A model generated the notes under the pieces. It was given only the letters and a program-made list of their open reading frames with translations. It made no database searches and was not told the DNA's origin. A stretch of DNA of 64,000 bases from Bolinopsis microptera (Eukaryota; Ctenophora; Tentaculata; Lobata; Bolinopsidae). Made by a program: the position numbers and the translations under genes. Shown here one piece after another: positions 9,725 through 21,500 of this stretch. How positions within the stretch are numbered: position 1 is the first letter of the stretch; each line of letters opens with the position of its first letter. The DNA lies in contig NC_087076.1 in the NCBI RefSeq assembly GCF_026151205.1, positions 4,487,902 through 4,551,901 of the forward strand. The letters run 5' to 3'.

Positions 9725-10123
9725 TCTTGATCAGATTGGGCGACGAGATCACTGATTGAGTGCAGAGATCACTGACTGAGTGTTCGGATCACGTATCCGA
9801 TGGATTTTGAAATGGTCATTTTTATTTTTATTTTGAACAATGAACTTGAAACTTTGGGAAAGGTTTTAAATTATCAAGCCAAATGTGTGCAAAAAATTTT
9901 GAGTTCTTTGCTTAAAGCGTTCTCATTTTATGAAGACAATAGTGAAAAAGAAGGAGTGTCACGCCACGCCCACTGTAATTGGGCGTGGCTTACTTAACTT
10001 TCAGGAAATCTAAGTTTGACCCATTATATCTATAATCTCTGAAATTTTGGTGCAATTTGGAGACGAATTGAGTTATTAAGAGGTTGCGTGTGGGTAGTCA
10101 CTTTTGGGCCACCCTGTGGCCTG
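9725..10123 (+). mobile_element. 3' end of the split mariner-type element
   Basis: This non-coding block ends with CACTTTTGGGCCACCCTG. That is the reverse complement of the mariner-like terminus CAGGGTGGCCCAAAAGT seen at 38130. A diverged second copy lies at about 49905-50278 with the same order of landmarks (GATCA...GTATCCG, TTTTAA...TTATCAA, TTCTCA...TTTATG, GGGTTGCGTGTGGGTA). Together with the transposase relic at 603-817 it brackets the non-LTR insertion, so it is the downstream part of the same old DNA transposon. Confidence 0.65.
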
Positions 10124-11847
10124 TAGTATACAATACAGTTTCAGTAGTTGACCCATACAGTTAAGTCCGTCATAACTCACAAGCCTTTAATCGTCTGTCA
10201 ATTGTCAAAGTCGTTGGGTGTTTTTTCGCTGAGATAGTAGTAAGATAACCACGAACCAGACGATTTCTGAACCTTAAAGCGTCTCTGGATTCATCAAAAC
10301 AAGTTTTAAAACTTAATTTTAAATTTAGAAAAAGGTTATGAACTCCTGCAGATCAATGCAAATGATTCAAGAAAACAACAATTTCAAGAAAACAACAATT
10401 TTATTTAGTATCAATTAAAGCAGACAAAAATATATTTCATATATATATAACTATCACGAACTTTAGATCAGATATCTTAGGGGACTTGGAGTAGCAAGAG
10501 ATTGACTAAAAGGTATATAACTTTTTTTTTACAAAGATACGTCGAGAAGAATCCAGGGTGATACAGGATCGGAGAGTGCAGACCAAAAGTTTACGCACCC
10601 ACCTTTGCCTCCTGAGTTCTTGGTTGGGTAGAAATTTATGCAAACTTGGTCGTTTATACTAGAAATTTATTAAGTATTAGGCAGGTGTAAAGCATCAACA
10701 AGCAGGCGTTCAATTAGGTGCAAAGAGGTGGGTGAATCTGAAACCTACCTTACATCAAATTACATGTAACAAACAATTGTCAGCTTATTATAACCATTGA
10801 TACAAAGGCCATAATCTTTCACCAGCTCTTCAATATCCACCTTGAAGCTGCATTTTATATCCTAAATATAAACTAAATCATGTTTTAGTGTAGACTTTTT
10901 GTCACAACAAGACTGCAACCTATAGTAACAATTATAAACAGAACCCCTAATGAACCCCCTAGTCCTAATCTGAGCCTTGTCTCTAAAAACTTAACTGAAC
11001 TAGCGTTTCGGTGTGTGCAAAAGCTTCCAGGCACGCGCATTCCTTGCCCCGTTAGTTACCTGTCCTTCTTAAACCAAACTAGCAGTCAGGACAAAAAGTC
11101 ATACACCAAATGGGCATTATATTTTATGAATTGTTTTACATCTTTTTATTCTGTAAAAATGTGCTAAAATTAAATTTCTTGTTTCATTGAATTTCTTGTT
11201 TCATTGTCACAAGCCACGGCCACTATTGCAAAGTACACGTAAATTTAGAGATTTGAGGTGTTTCTGAAACACATGATTGAGCTCTCGATTCCTAACATTG
11301 ATCTGAACCCCTCTACAATAATTGTGCAGCTTAAGCTTTCACTGCGTGCGCCTTTGGTTGGCATATAAAGGTTTGAATAATTGCTGGATAAGTATAACAA
11401 TTTTGAATATTAAAATTATTTTCTCAAGAATGAGTTGCGTGGGTGCATCTTGACACCCACACAAGCTGCTCCTGGGAATATTGTAATAGTAGCTTCACAG
11501 TAAAATTTGAGGATTTTTAAAGATCGGGAAAACTGGTGTATTGTATCTTATGATTCCAGACAAATGGGCGTGAACTTAAATTATTATTATTACTTGTCGG
11601 GGAGTTAGCTGAACCCTCAATTTTATGTTATAAATTGTATATTGTATTATAAATATCATCCAGAAAAAAATTCTGTGGAAACTAGAAAAATGTACACAAA
11701 TTGTCAATTTATGCAAAAGTTCACACTACCAAACAGATATTGGCATGATCTGTACTAATTTGATAACTTTCAGGATATGTATACAAAACAAGACAGGAAA
11801 AACTGAAATTATCGTAATCAGCACAATCATGTTCAGCAGAAAGTGAT
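10124..11847. other. intergenic DNA with a dispersed repeat
   Basis: No gene is recognised. A ~300-bp segment (10365-10668) is repeated in inverted orientation at 42690-42985. A 17-bp direct doublet (AATTTCTTGTTTCATTG) lies at about 11175-11210. The last few hundred bases are the presumed 5' flank of the membrane-protein locus; no clear TATA box or other promoter element stands out. Confidence 0.5.
10365..10668 (-). repeat. dispersed repeat, inverted copy of 42690-42985
   Basis: Shared landmarks in reverse complement include GAAAACAACAATTTCA, ACTTGGAGTAGCAAGAGATTGACTA, a GGTATATA run and GTTTACGCACCCACCTTTGCC. Similarity is high but with substitutions and small indels. It is probably a mobile-element fragment of unknown class; no terminal repeat or coding sequence is seen. 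Confidence 0.65.
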
Positions 11848-14016
11848 ATGGAGGAAGACATTGTGATTCGAACCTTAGCTCGAGTAGCTGCAAGTACTTT
11901 CCAAACCAGTGCTCTTCTCCTCAAATTCCTTACTTTCAGAGTTGTTGATATATTTTGTATGCTCTTTAATATTATTGCTGTCTGCACTGTCATCAGAATT
12001 CCTGCAATATATTTTGCTGTGAAAAGAAAACTTCGCGATACTCAAGGAAATGATTCCAGAAGATTTCCACACTGGATCAACCTTTGGTACTTTTTGGGCA
12101 TTTTTCAAATTGGAATCTTCATAGTGGACATACCTTTTGTACTCATGTCCCTTCCTTTAACAGTATTCTTTTGGAGAGCAGTTTTATTGCTGAGGGAACA
12201 TGGACCTATCAAGTTTGAGAGGGATAATTCTCAGTTACATGGGGAGATGAACGCATGGGGATACACAGGATGGCGACTCCGAAAGCTAGTTTGGAAACAT
12301 TTTTGTTTGCTCTGTACAGACTTTTTCTTCATTCCATTCTCAATTTCTCTAACATTATCCTGGAGGAGCAGTCGATTCCGTAGGCTTCTCCGTGAACAGT
12401 ATAGGTCTTCTGATGAGTTAACTTGGAAGAAAATGATTGTGAAGGAATTTCTCATTCTCTGCAACGAGATAATTTGCTTTCCAATTATAACATTTTTGCT
12501 GATGTCTTGGAGAAGCAGAAGAGTAAGAAAAAAGATCATGTGGCCGAATCAGGCAAGAGACAGTGATGCTGACATGTCTGACCTCGAGGTTCTTTGCAAA
12601 TTGACTGAAAATGACAGGTTGGGAGAGTTATTTTTTCACGAATGGTATGTAGTGATTTCCGAAGGCTTCTACTTTATTATCGATCTTGGCACTCTGCCTG
12701 TATTGTCGATTTTATTCTTGTCTTGGAGATTTCGTGTGACCTGGCTTATATTTAAGCCTTGGTTTATTAATAATATTGCGGTAACCCATCCTGGGATCAC
12801 ACTTCCCACGAACAATGAAAATGAAACCAGAGCTAAGATATGGGGGCAGTTCTTCAATGTGGTCATCGATTTGTTCTTCATCCCGCCTATGATGTCCGTC
12901 TTGTTCTCTTGGAGGGTCATGGAATTTTGTCGATCTGTGATTGCAATTTATTCACAAGAATCAAACACACCAAATTCAGCTGAGATCAGACGGTCCTCAC
13001 ACCATGACATACTCGACAAGAAGTTTCAGGAACTGAGAGAAGAAATTATACAACATTTTGTTGGTATACTAACTGACGTCATATGCATTTTGCAATTTTT
13101 GGTGATACTTATCCTGTCAGTTGTTTTCCCGTGGCGGCTTTACATTTGTGTATCATCAGTCTGGCGTCAATTTGGAAATAGAACACTTACAGAAAAATCC
13201 GTGAAGAGTTGCGTATCCAGTGAATTTCTATCGGCAATCGGGGATATTCCCACTTCAATAGCAGGACTCATAATACTTCTGACTGTATGGAGAGTTCCAT
13301 TTCTTTTAAGTGACTTCGTCAAAGTAAGAAATGATGAATCTTCTGAACGGAAGAGCTATCGGATCACATCCTGCATCTTTCAGCAGTTAAGCTTTTTAGT
13401 GGTCGATATTTTGGTATCTCCTTTTTTTGTAATAACGTTATTTTCGATTTGGAGATCGAAGAGTTTTGTAAAAGAAGTTCAGGATTCAAAACAACCTCTG
13501 GAAGCTACACATTGGCAATGGTTCATGGTATCGTATGATGGATACATCGTCAGAAAAGCTGCAGTGACTCACGCTCTATCATTCATCTTTATTGATTTAC
13601 CCTGCTTTGGTTTGTTTTTAATAAACATCGTGATTCCTCTTCGGTTACCAGCTATTGCTTCTTCACTGTTCAACTGTGGTAACTTCCTTACTGAGTACCC
13701 GATAGTTCTTATTACTGAGACGCTTAATCTCTTAGTGGATCTGGTTTACATTTGCTTTGGAAGTGTTCTTTTCCTTGCCAGGCCTGTTGCTATGTTTGTG
13801 CACTTATTTGAGGATGAAAGGCACCGCAAGGCTAGGGAGTTGAAGGAGACAATTGGCACTGTTTGGCATCTTTTGAATAAATCACAAAAATGTGTACATG
13901 ATTTGGAAGATATGGTCAACATTTTGGTCAAAGCCAGTTCCACTGTTGATGAAACCTGTGCAAGTTCCTCTTATCGAAAATCGTTGTTGATTATTCAGCT
14001 GATATGGAACAGCTGA
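11848..14016 (+). CDS. multipass membrane-repeat protein, N-terminal frame (722 aa)
   Basis: Not recognised as a named family. The protein is dominated by about eleven hydrophobic segments sharing one pattern: an acidic residue, 4-6 residues, often a proline, ~10 hydrophobic residues, then SWR or WR and a basic stretch. Clear examples are near residues 90-110, 155-174, 205-224, 275-294, 338-357, 410-432, 465-484, 520-540 and 580-600 (for example DLFFIPPMMSVLFSWR). Connecting loops are basic and soluble. The ATG has purine at -3 and G at +4. There is no intron across 2.2 kb, unlike the MFS genes in this window. The frame ends 13 nt after the ATG of the next frame. The last ~12 residues (after residue 711) look out of register, and the protein probably continues in 14004-17048. 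A transporter, channel or scaffold role would be a guess. Confidence 0.75.
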   Translation: MEEDIVIRTLARVAASTFQTSALLLKFLTFRVVDIFCMLFNIIAVCTVIRIPAIYFAVKRKLRDTQGNDSRRFPHWINLWYFLGIFQIGIFIVDIPFVLMSLPLTVFFWRAVLLLREHGPIKFERDNSQLHGEMNAWGYTGWRLRKLVWKHFCLLCTDFFFIPFSISLTLSWRSSRFRRLLREQYRSSDELTWKKMIVKEFLILCNEIICFPIITFLLMSWRSRRVRKKIMWPNQARDSDADMSDLEVLCKLTENDRLGELFFHEWYVVISEGFYFIIDLGTLPVLSILFLSWRFRVTWLIFKPWFINNIAVTHPGITLPTNNENETRAKIWGQFFNVVIDLFFIPPMMSVLFSWRVMEFCRSVIAIYSQESNTPNSAEIRRSSHHDILDKKFQELREEIIQHFVGILTDVICILQFLVILILSVVFPWRLYICVSSVWRQFGNRTLTEKSVKSCVSSEFLSAIGDIPTSIAGLIILLTVWRVPFLLSDFVKVRNDESSERKSYRITSCIFQQLSFLVVDILVSPFFVITLFSIWRSKSFVKEVQDSKQPLEATHWQWFMVSYDGYIVRKAAVTHALSFIFIDLPCFGLFLINIVIPLRLPAIASSLFNCGNFLTEYPIVLITETLNLLVDLVYICFGSVLFLARPVAMFVHLFEDERHRKARELKETIGTVWHLLNKSQKCVHDLEDMVNILVKASSTVDETCASSSYRKSLLIIQLIWNS

Positions 14017-17000
14017 AAGTAAAGCTTGTGGAAAAATGTGTTGATGATAGATTCATTCATCTGATCAGTAAATACTTGTTCCTGTATGATAAGCAAGGCT
14101 ACTTTATGTATCGGCGATTTCTTGTCGAAAAGATTCATCTCAAGCGACCCTCGTATTATGCTAGGTTACTGAATCTCGACATGTTTCATTCCGAATACAC
14201 TGGCTACTCAGAGCAGCTAAAGAAGACTGAGGGCGAAATCTTAAAGTTTGATGTAGATGATCCCCCTCTTTGGTCAAAATCTTTCGGCTTCATGCTTCGA
14301 ACGAGGAAAGAAAATCATGCAGTGATTATCAAAACCGTGACCACAGGCTACTTCGCCACATTCAGTATGGTCTGCTTAAATGTCGTATTTATCTACAGGG
14401 CAGTTCCTTTGTTGGTCCAGATAATTAATGCACCGTACTTAATTAGAAAGAAGGCAAGACGAAACCTAGGGCAGTATTGGATGGATTTGAAATGTTTGGT
14501 ACAAATACTACTTGTCATTGTTAGTATCTATCGTTGCCCAGATCTTATAAGCGATCTAATAACTGACATATTCTATAAGAAAAGTATCAGTGCTGTACGG
14601 TCAACAGCTGCAGCCTACCCTCCAAAGGTGAAAGACGACATCGTGAAATGTCTGTCGGCGTTATTTAGATGGAGATTTGTGGCATATCTAATTTCATCAA
14701 TACTTTTCTTTTTCTTTATTCCTCTTTCTGCCCTGTTTAATGTGGGGAAAGCTTTTTCAAGCGACTCAAGGAGAGTTCTAGGAGGGGTAATTCTTGTTTA
14801 CCTCGGTATAATTACCATACCAGTTGGAATAATCTTTGACGTGGATGACAAGATGATTCTTATACAACATCAACTGTTCGAGTACCTCTGTGGAGTTTCT
14901 ATCGTGTTAATCTTGTTCCTGGGAGTTTTGACAAAGAGACCACACCATCTCCCACCAGTCGACTATGTTCGTCTCAATTGGGGGCTTATACATGTGATTA
15001 TACATGAGGTTTGCCAACTGGGCCAAAACTTGGGACTACTTTTCCGGCTCACGCTTGCTATTGACCCAGACAAGTGGTATCAAAGTATTTTCAAGACATT
15101 TCTCTTTGAAGGTGATGATCCAGAATCAAATTTGGCAGTTTTCAATAATTATTTTTACTGCTGGTTCTTCATATCATCTGCACCAGTTATCTTAGAAGGT
15201 GTACTCAAATACGTTCCAGAAGGAAAGTTTTCCAACAGTAATTTCTCCTGGCAGTTCTTACTATCACTTCTAGGCTCTGTATCATTTTCTGTCATTCCTT
15301 ATCTAGGATCAACATACCTGTCCAGTAAAAATGGTGAGGGCATGCCGATCTGGCAAGGTGAGCCGTATGTTGCTGCCAAGTGTCTAATGTTCCTGGTATG
15401 GTACCTTCTTACATCAGTCAACTTTTACTGCCGGTACTTTAACTCTACTAACCCCATGTTCGACCTGCACTTCTCTCCGCTATACAACTCAACAATCAAC
15501 ATGATGAAGTTGGCCCTTATACACACTACAGTGCTCCTAGACTTGGCTGTTATAACTAAGATTCTAATTCTGCTGATTATGATTATTTTGATGATGGCAG
15601 TAACGGTGTTTTATCCTCAATTGATTGCCAGAATATCTACTCTGGCAGACCAGCACCCTTGCAACTCGAACTTACTGAAAAGCTGGCGTCTCTCAATTTT
15701 ACTCTCAACTTTCATTATAATTTCAATAAGTTTGCTGAACGAACTGTTTCCATCAATTTTCGCCAGCACTCTTAGCATTTCCATTCCGCTTGTTCTGGTG
15801 GTAATGATTATCTTTATGGTGGCAAAAATTATGCGATATACATCAAACTCTACAAATGAAGAGTCAAGGAAAACTTTTATTAGCCTTGTCAAAGAAATCG
15901 AGGAATCAATGAGGGAGAAAGATAAAGATACCTTGAACTGGAAAAGTACACGAAGTGGTTGGTTGAATCTATTGAGGGCAGTACGCCTTGCAAATGAGCA
16001 AGACAAACAAGCAGAACAAACTAACGAGGAGTTGTTCGAAGAAGGAGAAATAGTCGCTGCTTTGACAGAGACAGCACCACCTACATACGACCAAGTGGAT
16101 GGAGACAAAGACCTTCCATCATACCACTCAGTCAACACATTCCAGCCTCCTTCAGACTATAATCCTGGAACTAATTTCATACCAGACATGGATTATCTCA
16201 CCTCTCCAGTTGGTATCTGGCACCCTTACTCGTCTTCTCATCTTGTTGAAGAACTGTCCTATCTGAGCGGACACTGTGACTTGACCCAAACTATCACTGA
16301 TAAGAAGTGTACTGGATCTAACGTTCTCCTCTTATTAGAGAAACACATACACTACACTGCTCTTACTAGGACCTGTGTTCAGAAGTTAGTCGTGTGGCGA
16401 GCCCTGGTATCAAGAGCAGATTGGGCAGGATTAGTAAAGTATGCCAAGATGCTCAAACGTGCACTGACATGTCAGTATGATACACCTACTCAAGCAGGGA
16501 TTGTTAAAGATCTCATGGAGGATGATTTTCTGCAGCCACTTGCAGACGACAGCTTCTTCCCAGAGTTTGTGGAAAATGCTAATTTGTGTGAAGTTAAGTT
16601 AAGAGTTCACAGAGTGGGACGAGAAGCGCTTCTTGCTATTTTACCTGATAAAATATCTCAACTATTTGCTATGTTAATCTCGGAGAATTCCCCCATGATT
16701 CACAAAATTCAGGAAGATGCCTCCTCAAACATTCACAAAGTCACATGCGAGTTCTTCAAAGCGATTAACATAAACATTCAGTCTGTGCCGGGCGAGGGGT
16801 TTAAAATGGCTGCCGGAGCTTCTATACAGATACCAAAAACTCTTGTCTTCGAAAAGATATCCGAAGAATGTGTCAAATTCTCATCACCTTATCCACTGGC
16901 TAGTAAATCTTTTCTGTCAGCAAGTATCACTATGTTTAAGACGTTTGATGTTGATGGGATTATTAGGATTGGCATCAGCGACGATTGTGGTAAGACTGCT

Positions 17001-17048
17001 GAATTGGAAAAAGCTATTCAAACATTGACAGATTTAAGTTGGAACTGA
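14004..17048 (+). CDS. multipass membrane-repeat protein, C-terminal frame (1014 aa)
   Basis: This probably continues the preceding frame. The frame is open from 13953, and the helix-rich stretch before its ATG (IVVDYSAD) joins smoothly to the helix at the end of the upstream frame. Residues ~115-610 contain roughly ten or more hydrophobic segments with the same flavour (for example SILFFFFIPLSALF near 237-250). Residues ~620-760 are a soluble acidic linker carrying a perfect PPxY motif (PPTY 692-695) and a related LPSY a few residues later. PPxY motifs are ligands of WW domains, for instance NEDD4-type ubiquitin ligases. The C-terminal ~250 residues look like a folded cytosolic domain that I do not recognise. 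Intronless throughout. The start used here is simply the first ATG in frame; it may not be a real initiation site. Confidence 0.7.
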   Translation: MEQLKVKLVEKCVDDRFIHLISKYLFLYDKQGYFMYRRFLVEKIHLKRPSYYARLLNLDMFHSEYTGYSEQLKKTEGEILKFDVDDPPLWSKSFGFMLRTRKENHAVIIKTVTTGYFATFSMVCLNVVFIYRAVPLLVQIINAPYLIRKKARRNLGQYWMDLKCLVQILLVIVSIYRCPDLISDLITDIFYKKSISAVRSTAAAYPPKVKDDIVKCLSALFRWRFVAYLISSILFFFFIPLSALFNVGKAFSSDSRRVLGGVILVYLGIITIPVGIIFDVDDKMILIQHQLFEYLCGVSIVLILFLGVLTKRPHHLPPVDYVRLNWGLIHVIIHEVCQLGQNLGLLFRLTLAIDPDKWYQSIFKTFLFEGDDPESNLAVFNNYFYCWFFISSAPVILEGVLKYVPEGKFSNSNFSWQFLLSLLGSVSFSVIPYLGSTYLSSKNGEGMPIWQGEPYVAAKCLMFLVWYLLTSVNFYCRYFNSTNPMFDLHFSPLYNSTINMMKLALIHTTVLLDLAVITKILILLIMIILMMAVTVFYPQLIARISTLADQHPCNSNLLKSWRLSILLSTFIIISISLLNELFPSIFASTLSISIPLVLVVMIIFMVAKIMRYTSNSTNEESRKTFISLVKEIEESMREKDKDTLNWKSTRSGWLNLLRAVRLANEQDKQAEQTNEELFEEGEIVAALTETAPPTYDQVDGDKDLPSYHSVNTFQPPSDYNPGTNFIPDMDYLTSPVGIWHPYSSSHLVEELSYLSGHCDLTQTITDKKCTGSNVLLLLEKHIHYTALTRTCVQKLVVWRALVSRADWAGLVKYAKMLKRALTCQYDTPTQAGIVKDLMEDDFLQPLADDSFFPEFVENANLCEVKLRVHRVGREALLAILPDKISQLFAMLISENSPMIHKIQEDASSNIHKVTCEFFKAININIQSVPGEGFKMAAGASIQIPKTLVFEKISEECVKFSSPYPLASKSFLSASITMFKTFDVDGIIRIGISDDCGKTAELEKAIQTLTDLSWN

Positions 17049-18540
17049 TGGTAGTGCACGTTCTTCATGCGTATTTTAGATGGTTAAATAGTTTTGTAGC
17101 AATTTTGAGTTACTCGTTAGATTCACTTTTTATGTGCACATAAGATGTCAGATTGGACATAGATTTACATTATGACAGATTTTAAGTTTTGAAAGTATTA
17201 TTGTTATTATGATTCTTATTTTCTAGTATGGTTATCATAATGTTGTTACTATATTTGATTTATCATCATTTTTCCTTCACCTGTTAATCTGATGATATGA
17301 TCACTTTAATAACCTTATTTGGTATTTTTTGATTTTATGGGACCCTTGTTTGGTTTAGAATTTGTTCTCCGATGAGGAGAGAAAGTTTTTTTGAGGAGAG
17401 CTGTAATTATTAATTATCATACAATTACAAAGTTAGAATTACCATTAGTTATCACTTATCTACGAAATAATAGTCAATTTGCTGAGTAAGAAATATAAGT
17501 TATATACTCTGAAAGCGTTTTCTTGAACCATTACCTGGTCTTGTTTACTACTTGTTGACCCTTTGCAAAGTTTATTGTCTATTCAAAAACGATATTTAAC
17601 GCCTCACAATAACAATCAATCCGTCAATAACTGTACACATTAGATAATATGGCAGAATTGTATGGTAACAGAGCTGCCAGTGGGCGATGGGAAGTTTGGG
17701 ATTACAACTGATCTGGAGAGTGGAGAGGGAACTTAGTTGAAGTGAGTTTCAGGCACTTTATCTCGAAAACAATGGCGGCCAGTCTGATATAAACTAATTT
17801 GAAGGTTTGTATGTCGTTTCAAGTTTTCATTTTAGATGCAGGTTGTAAAATAGGGAAAATAATTGGTTTTTATATCATTTATTTGATGTACAGAAATGTC
17901 ACTAGCAGTAACATTAAAAACTCATGAGTTGAATAGCAACAAACTGAGTCGTGACTCGTGAGTAATACTCACTATTCAGTTTGTATACACATATTTTAAA
18001 ACACCATCCTCACTAATTGTGAATTATGTATCATTGTATATCTATAATGTATAATGTATTATGTACTAGAAACCCGCTAGTCGAAAGCTTTGGTTATACA
18101 GTCTATGAACTGCTATAGATAATAGAGATGGAGTATGGACATTGGACACACTATTTTATTACTTTTTACTACAAGAGACATATTATGACATGCTAAATAT
18201 GAAGCTTGTTTGGTATTAGTTCTGGTTTTTACTTTTTGTAACAGAGTTAGACAGTTCTTAATACCTGAACAGATTTTCCACCACTTCAAAACTGTACGTA
18301 TTCTACACATTTGATACTATTTTTAAGTAGAAAATGAAATGTTTTGTCAATGTTTTGTCATTTGCACTTCCTGTTACACTGAAATAACAGTGCACTTATA
18401 ACCGCCTTCTTTTCCTCCTACAATGAGTCGAGTGTTATACACTAGGCTAGGTCACGTATAACATTCCATACTTCACGTGTAACATTCCATACTTGTAATC
18501 TGGACAATGAGCACCGAAATATTTCATGTAGGTTTACTAC
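17049..18540. other. intergenic DNA
   Basis: AT-rich and non-coding. It holds the presumed 3' UTR of the membrane-protein locus, although no canonical AATAAA lies close to the stop. Short direct repeats occur just before the minisatellite (ACGTGTAACATTCCATACTT doublet, 18455-18495). No gene is recognised. Confidence 0.5.
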
Positions 18541-21500
18541 ATCATACACACTGTCACTACACAATGCAGTACACAGAGTACACACTGTCACTACACACTA
18601 CACAGAGTACACACTGTCACTACACACTACACAGAGTACATACTGTCACTACACACTACACAGAGTACACACTGTCACTACACACTACACAGAGTACACA
18701 CTGTCACTACACACTACACAGAGTACACACTGTCACTACACACTACACAGAGTACACACTGTCACTACACAGTACACAGAGTACACACTGTCACTACACA
18801 CTACACAGAGTACACACTGTCACTACACACTACACAGAGTACACACTGTCACTACACACTACACAGAGTACACACTGTCACTACACACTACACAGAGTAC
18901 ACACTGTCACTACACACTACACAGAGTACACACTGTCACTGCACACTACACAGAGTACACACTGTCACTACACACTACACAGAGTACACACTGTCACTAC
19001 ACACTACACAGAGTACACACTGTCACTACACACTACACAGAGTACACACTGTCACTACACACTACACAGAGTACACACTGTCACTACACACTACACAGAG
19101 TACACACTGTCACTACACACTACACAGAGTACACACTGTCACTACACACTACACAGAGTACACACTGTCACTACACACTACACAGAGTAGACACTGTCAC
19201 TACACACTACACAGAGTACACACTGTCACTACACACTACACAGAGTACACACTGTCACTACACACTACACAGAGTACACACTGTCACTACACACTACACA
19301 GAGTACACACTGTCACTACACACTACACAGAGTACACACTGTCACTACACACTACACAGAGTACACACTGTCACTACACACTACACAGAGTACACACTGT
19401 CACTACACACTACACAGAGTACACACTGTCACTACACACTACACAGAGTACACACTGTCACTACACACTACACAGAGTACACACTGTCACTACACACTAC
19501 ACAGAGTACACACTGTCACTACACACTACACAGAGTACACACTGTCACTACACACTACACAGAGTACACACTGTCACTACACACTACACAGAGTACACAC
19601 TGTCACTACACACTACACAGAGTACACACTGTCACTACACACTACACAGAGTACACACTGTCACTACACACTACACAGAGTACACACTGTCACTACACAC
19701 TACACAGAGTACACACTGTCACTACACACTACACAGAGTACACACTGTCACTACACACTACACAGAGTACACACTGTCACTACACACTACACAGAGTACA
19801 CACTGTCACTACACACTACACAGAGTACACACTGTCACTACACACTACACAGAGTACACACTGTCACTACACACTACACAGAGTACACACTGTCACTACA
19901 CACTACACAGAGTACACACTGTCACTACACACTACACAGAGTACACACTGTCACTACACACTACACAGAGTACACACTGTCACTACACACTACACAGAGT
20001 ACACACTGTCACTACACACTACACAGAGTACACACTGTCACTACACACTACACAGAGTACACACTGTCACTACACACTACACAGAGTACACACTGTCACT
20101 ACACACTACACAGAGTACACACTGTCACTACACACTACACAGAGTACACACTGTCACTACACACTACACAGAGTACACACTGTCACTACACACTACACAG
20201 AGTACACACTGTCACTACACACTACACAGAGTACACACTGTCACTACACACTACACAGAGTACACACTGTCACTACACACTACACAGAGTACACACTGTC
20301 ACTACACACTACACAGAGTACACACTGTCACTATACACTACACAGAGTACACACTGTCACTACACACTACACAGAGTACACACTGTCACTACACACTACA
20401 CAGAGTACACACTGTCACTACACAGTGCACAGAGTACACACTGTCACTACACACTACACAGAGTACACACTGTCACTACACACTACACAGAGTACACACT
20501 GTCACTACACACTACACAGAGTACACACTGTCACTACACACTACACAGAGTACACATTGTCACTACACACTACACAGAGTACACACTGTCACTACACAGT
20601 GCACAGAGTACACACTGTTACTATACACTACACAGAGTACACACTGTCACTACACACTACACAGAGTACACACTGTCACTACACAGTGCAGTACACAGAG
20701 TACACACTGTCACTACACACTATACAGAGTACAGACTGTCACTACACACTACACAGTACACACTGTCACTACACAGTGCACAGAGTACACACTGTCACTA
20801 CACACTACACAGAGTACACACTGTCACTACACACTACACAGTACACACTGTCACTACACAGTGCACAGAGTACACACTGTCACTACACAGTGCACAGAGT
20901 ACACACTGTCACTACACACTACACAGAGTACACACTGTCACTACACACTACACAGAGTACACACTGTCACTACACACTACACAGAGTACACACTGTCACT
21001 ACACACTATACAGAGTACAGACTGTCACTACACACTACACAGTACACACTGTCACTACACAGTGCACAGAGTACACACTGTCACTACACACTACACAGAG
21101 TACACACTGTCACTACACACTACACAGTACACACTGTCACTACACAGTGCACAGAGTACACACTGTCACTACACAGTGCACAGAGTACACACTGTCACTA
21201 CACACTATACAGAGTACAGACTGTCACTACACACTACACAGAGTACACACTGTCACTACACACTACACAGAGTACACACTGTTACCACACACTACACAGA
21301 GTACACATTGTCACTTCACACTACACAGAGTACACACTGTCACTACACACTACACAGAGTACACACTGCTACTACACACTACACAGAGTACACACTGTCA
21401 CTACACAGTACACAGAGTACACACTGTCACTACACACTACACAGAGTACACACTGTCACTACACACTACACAGAGTACACACTGTCACTACACACTACAC

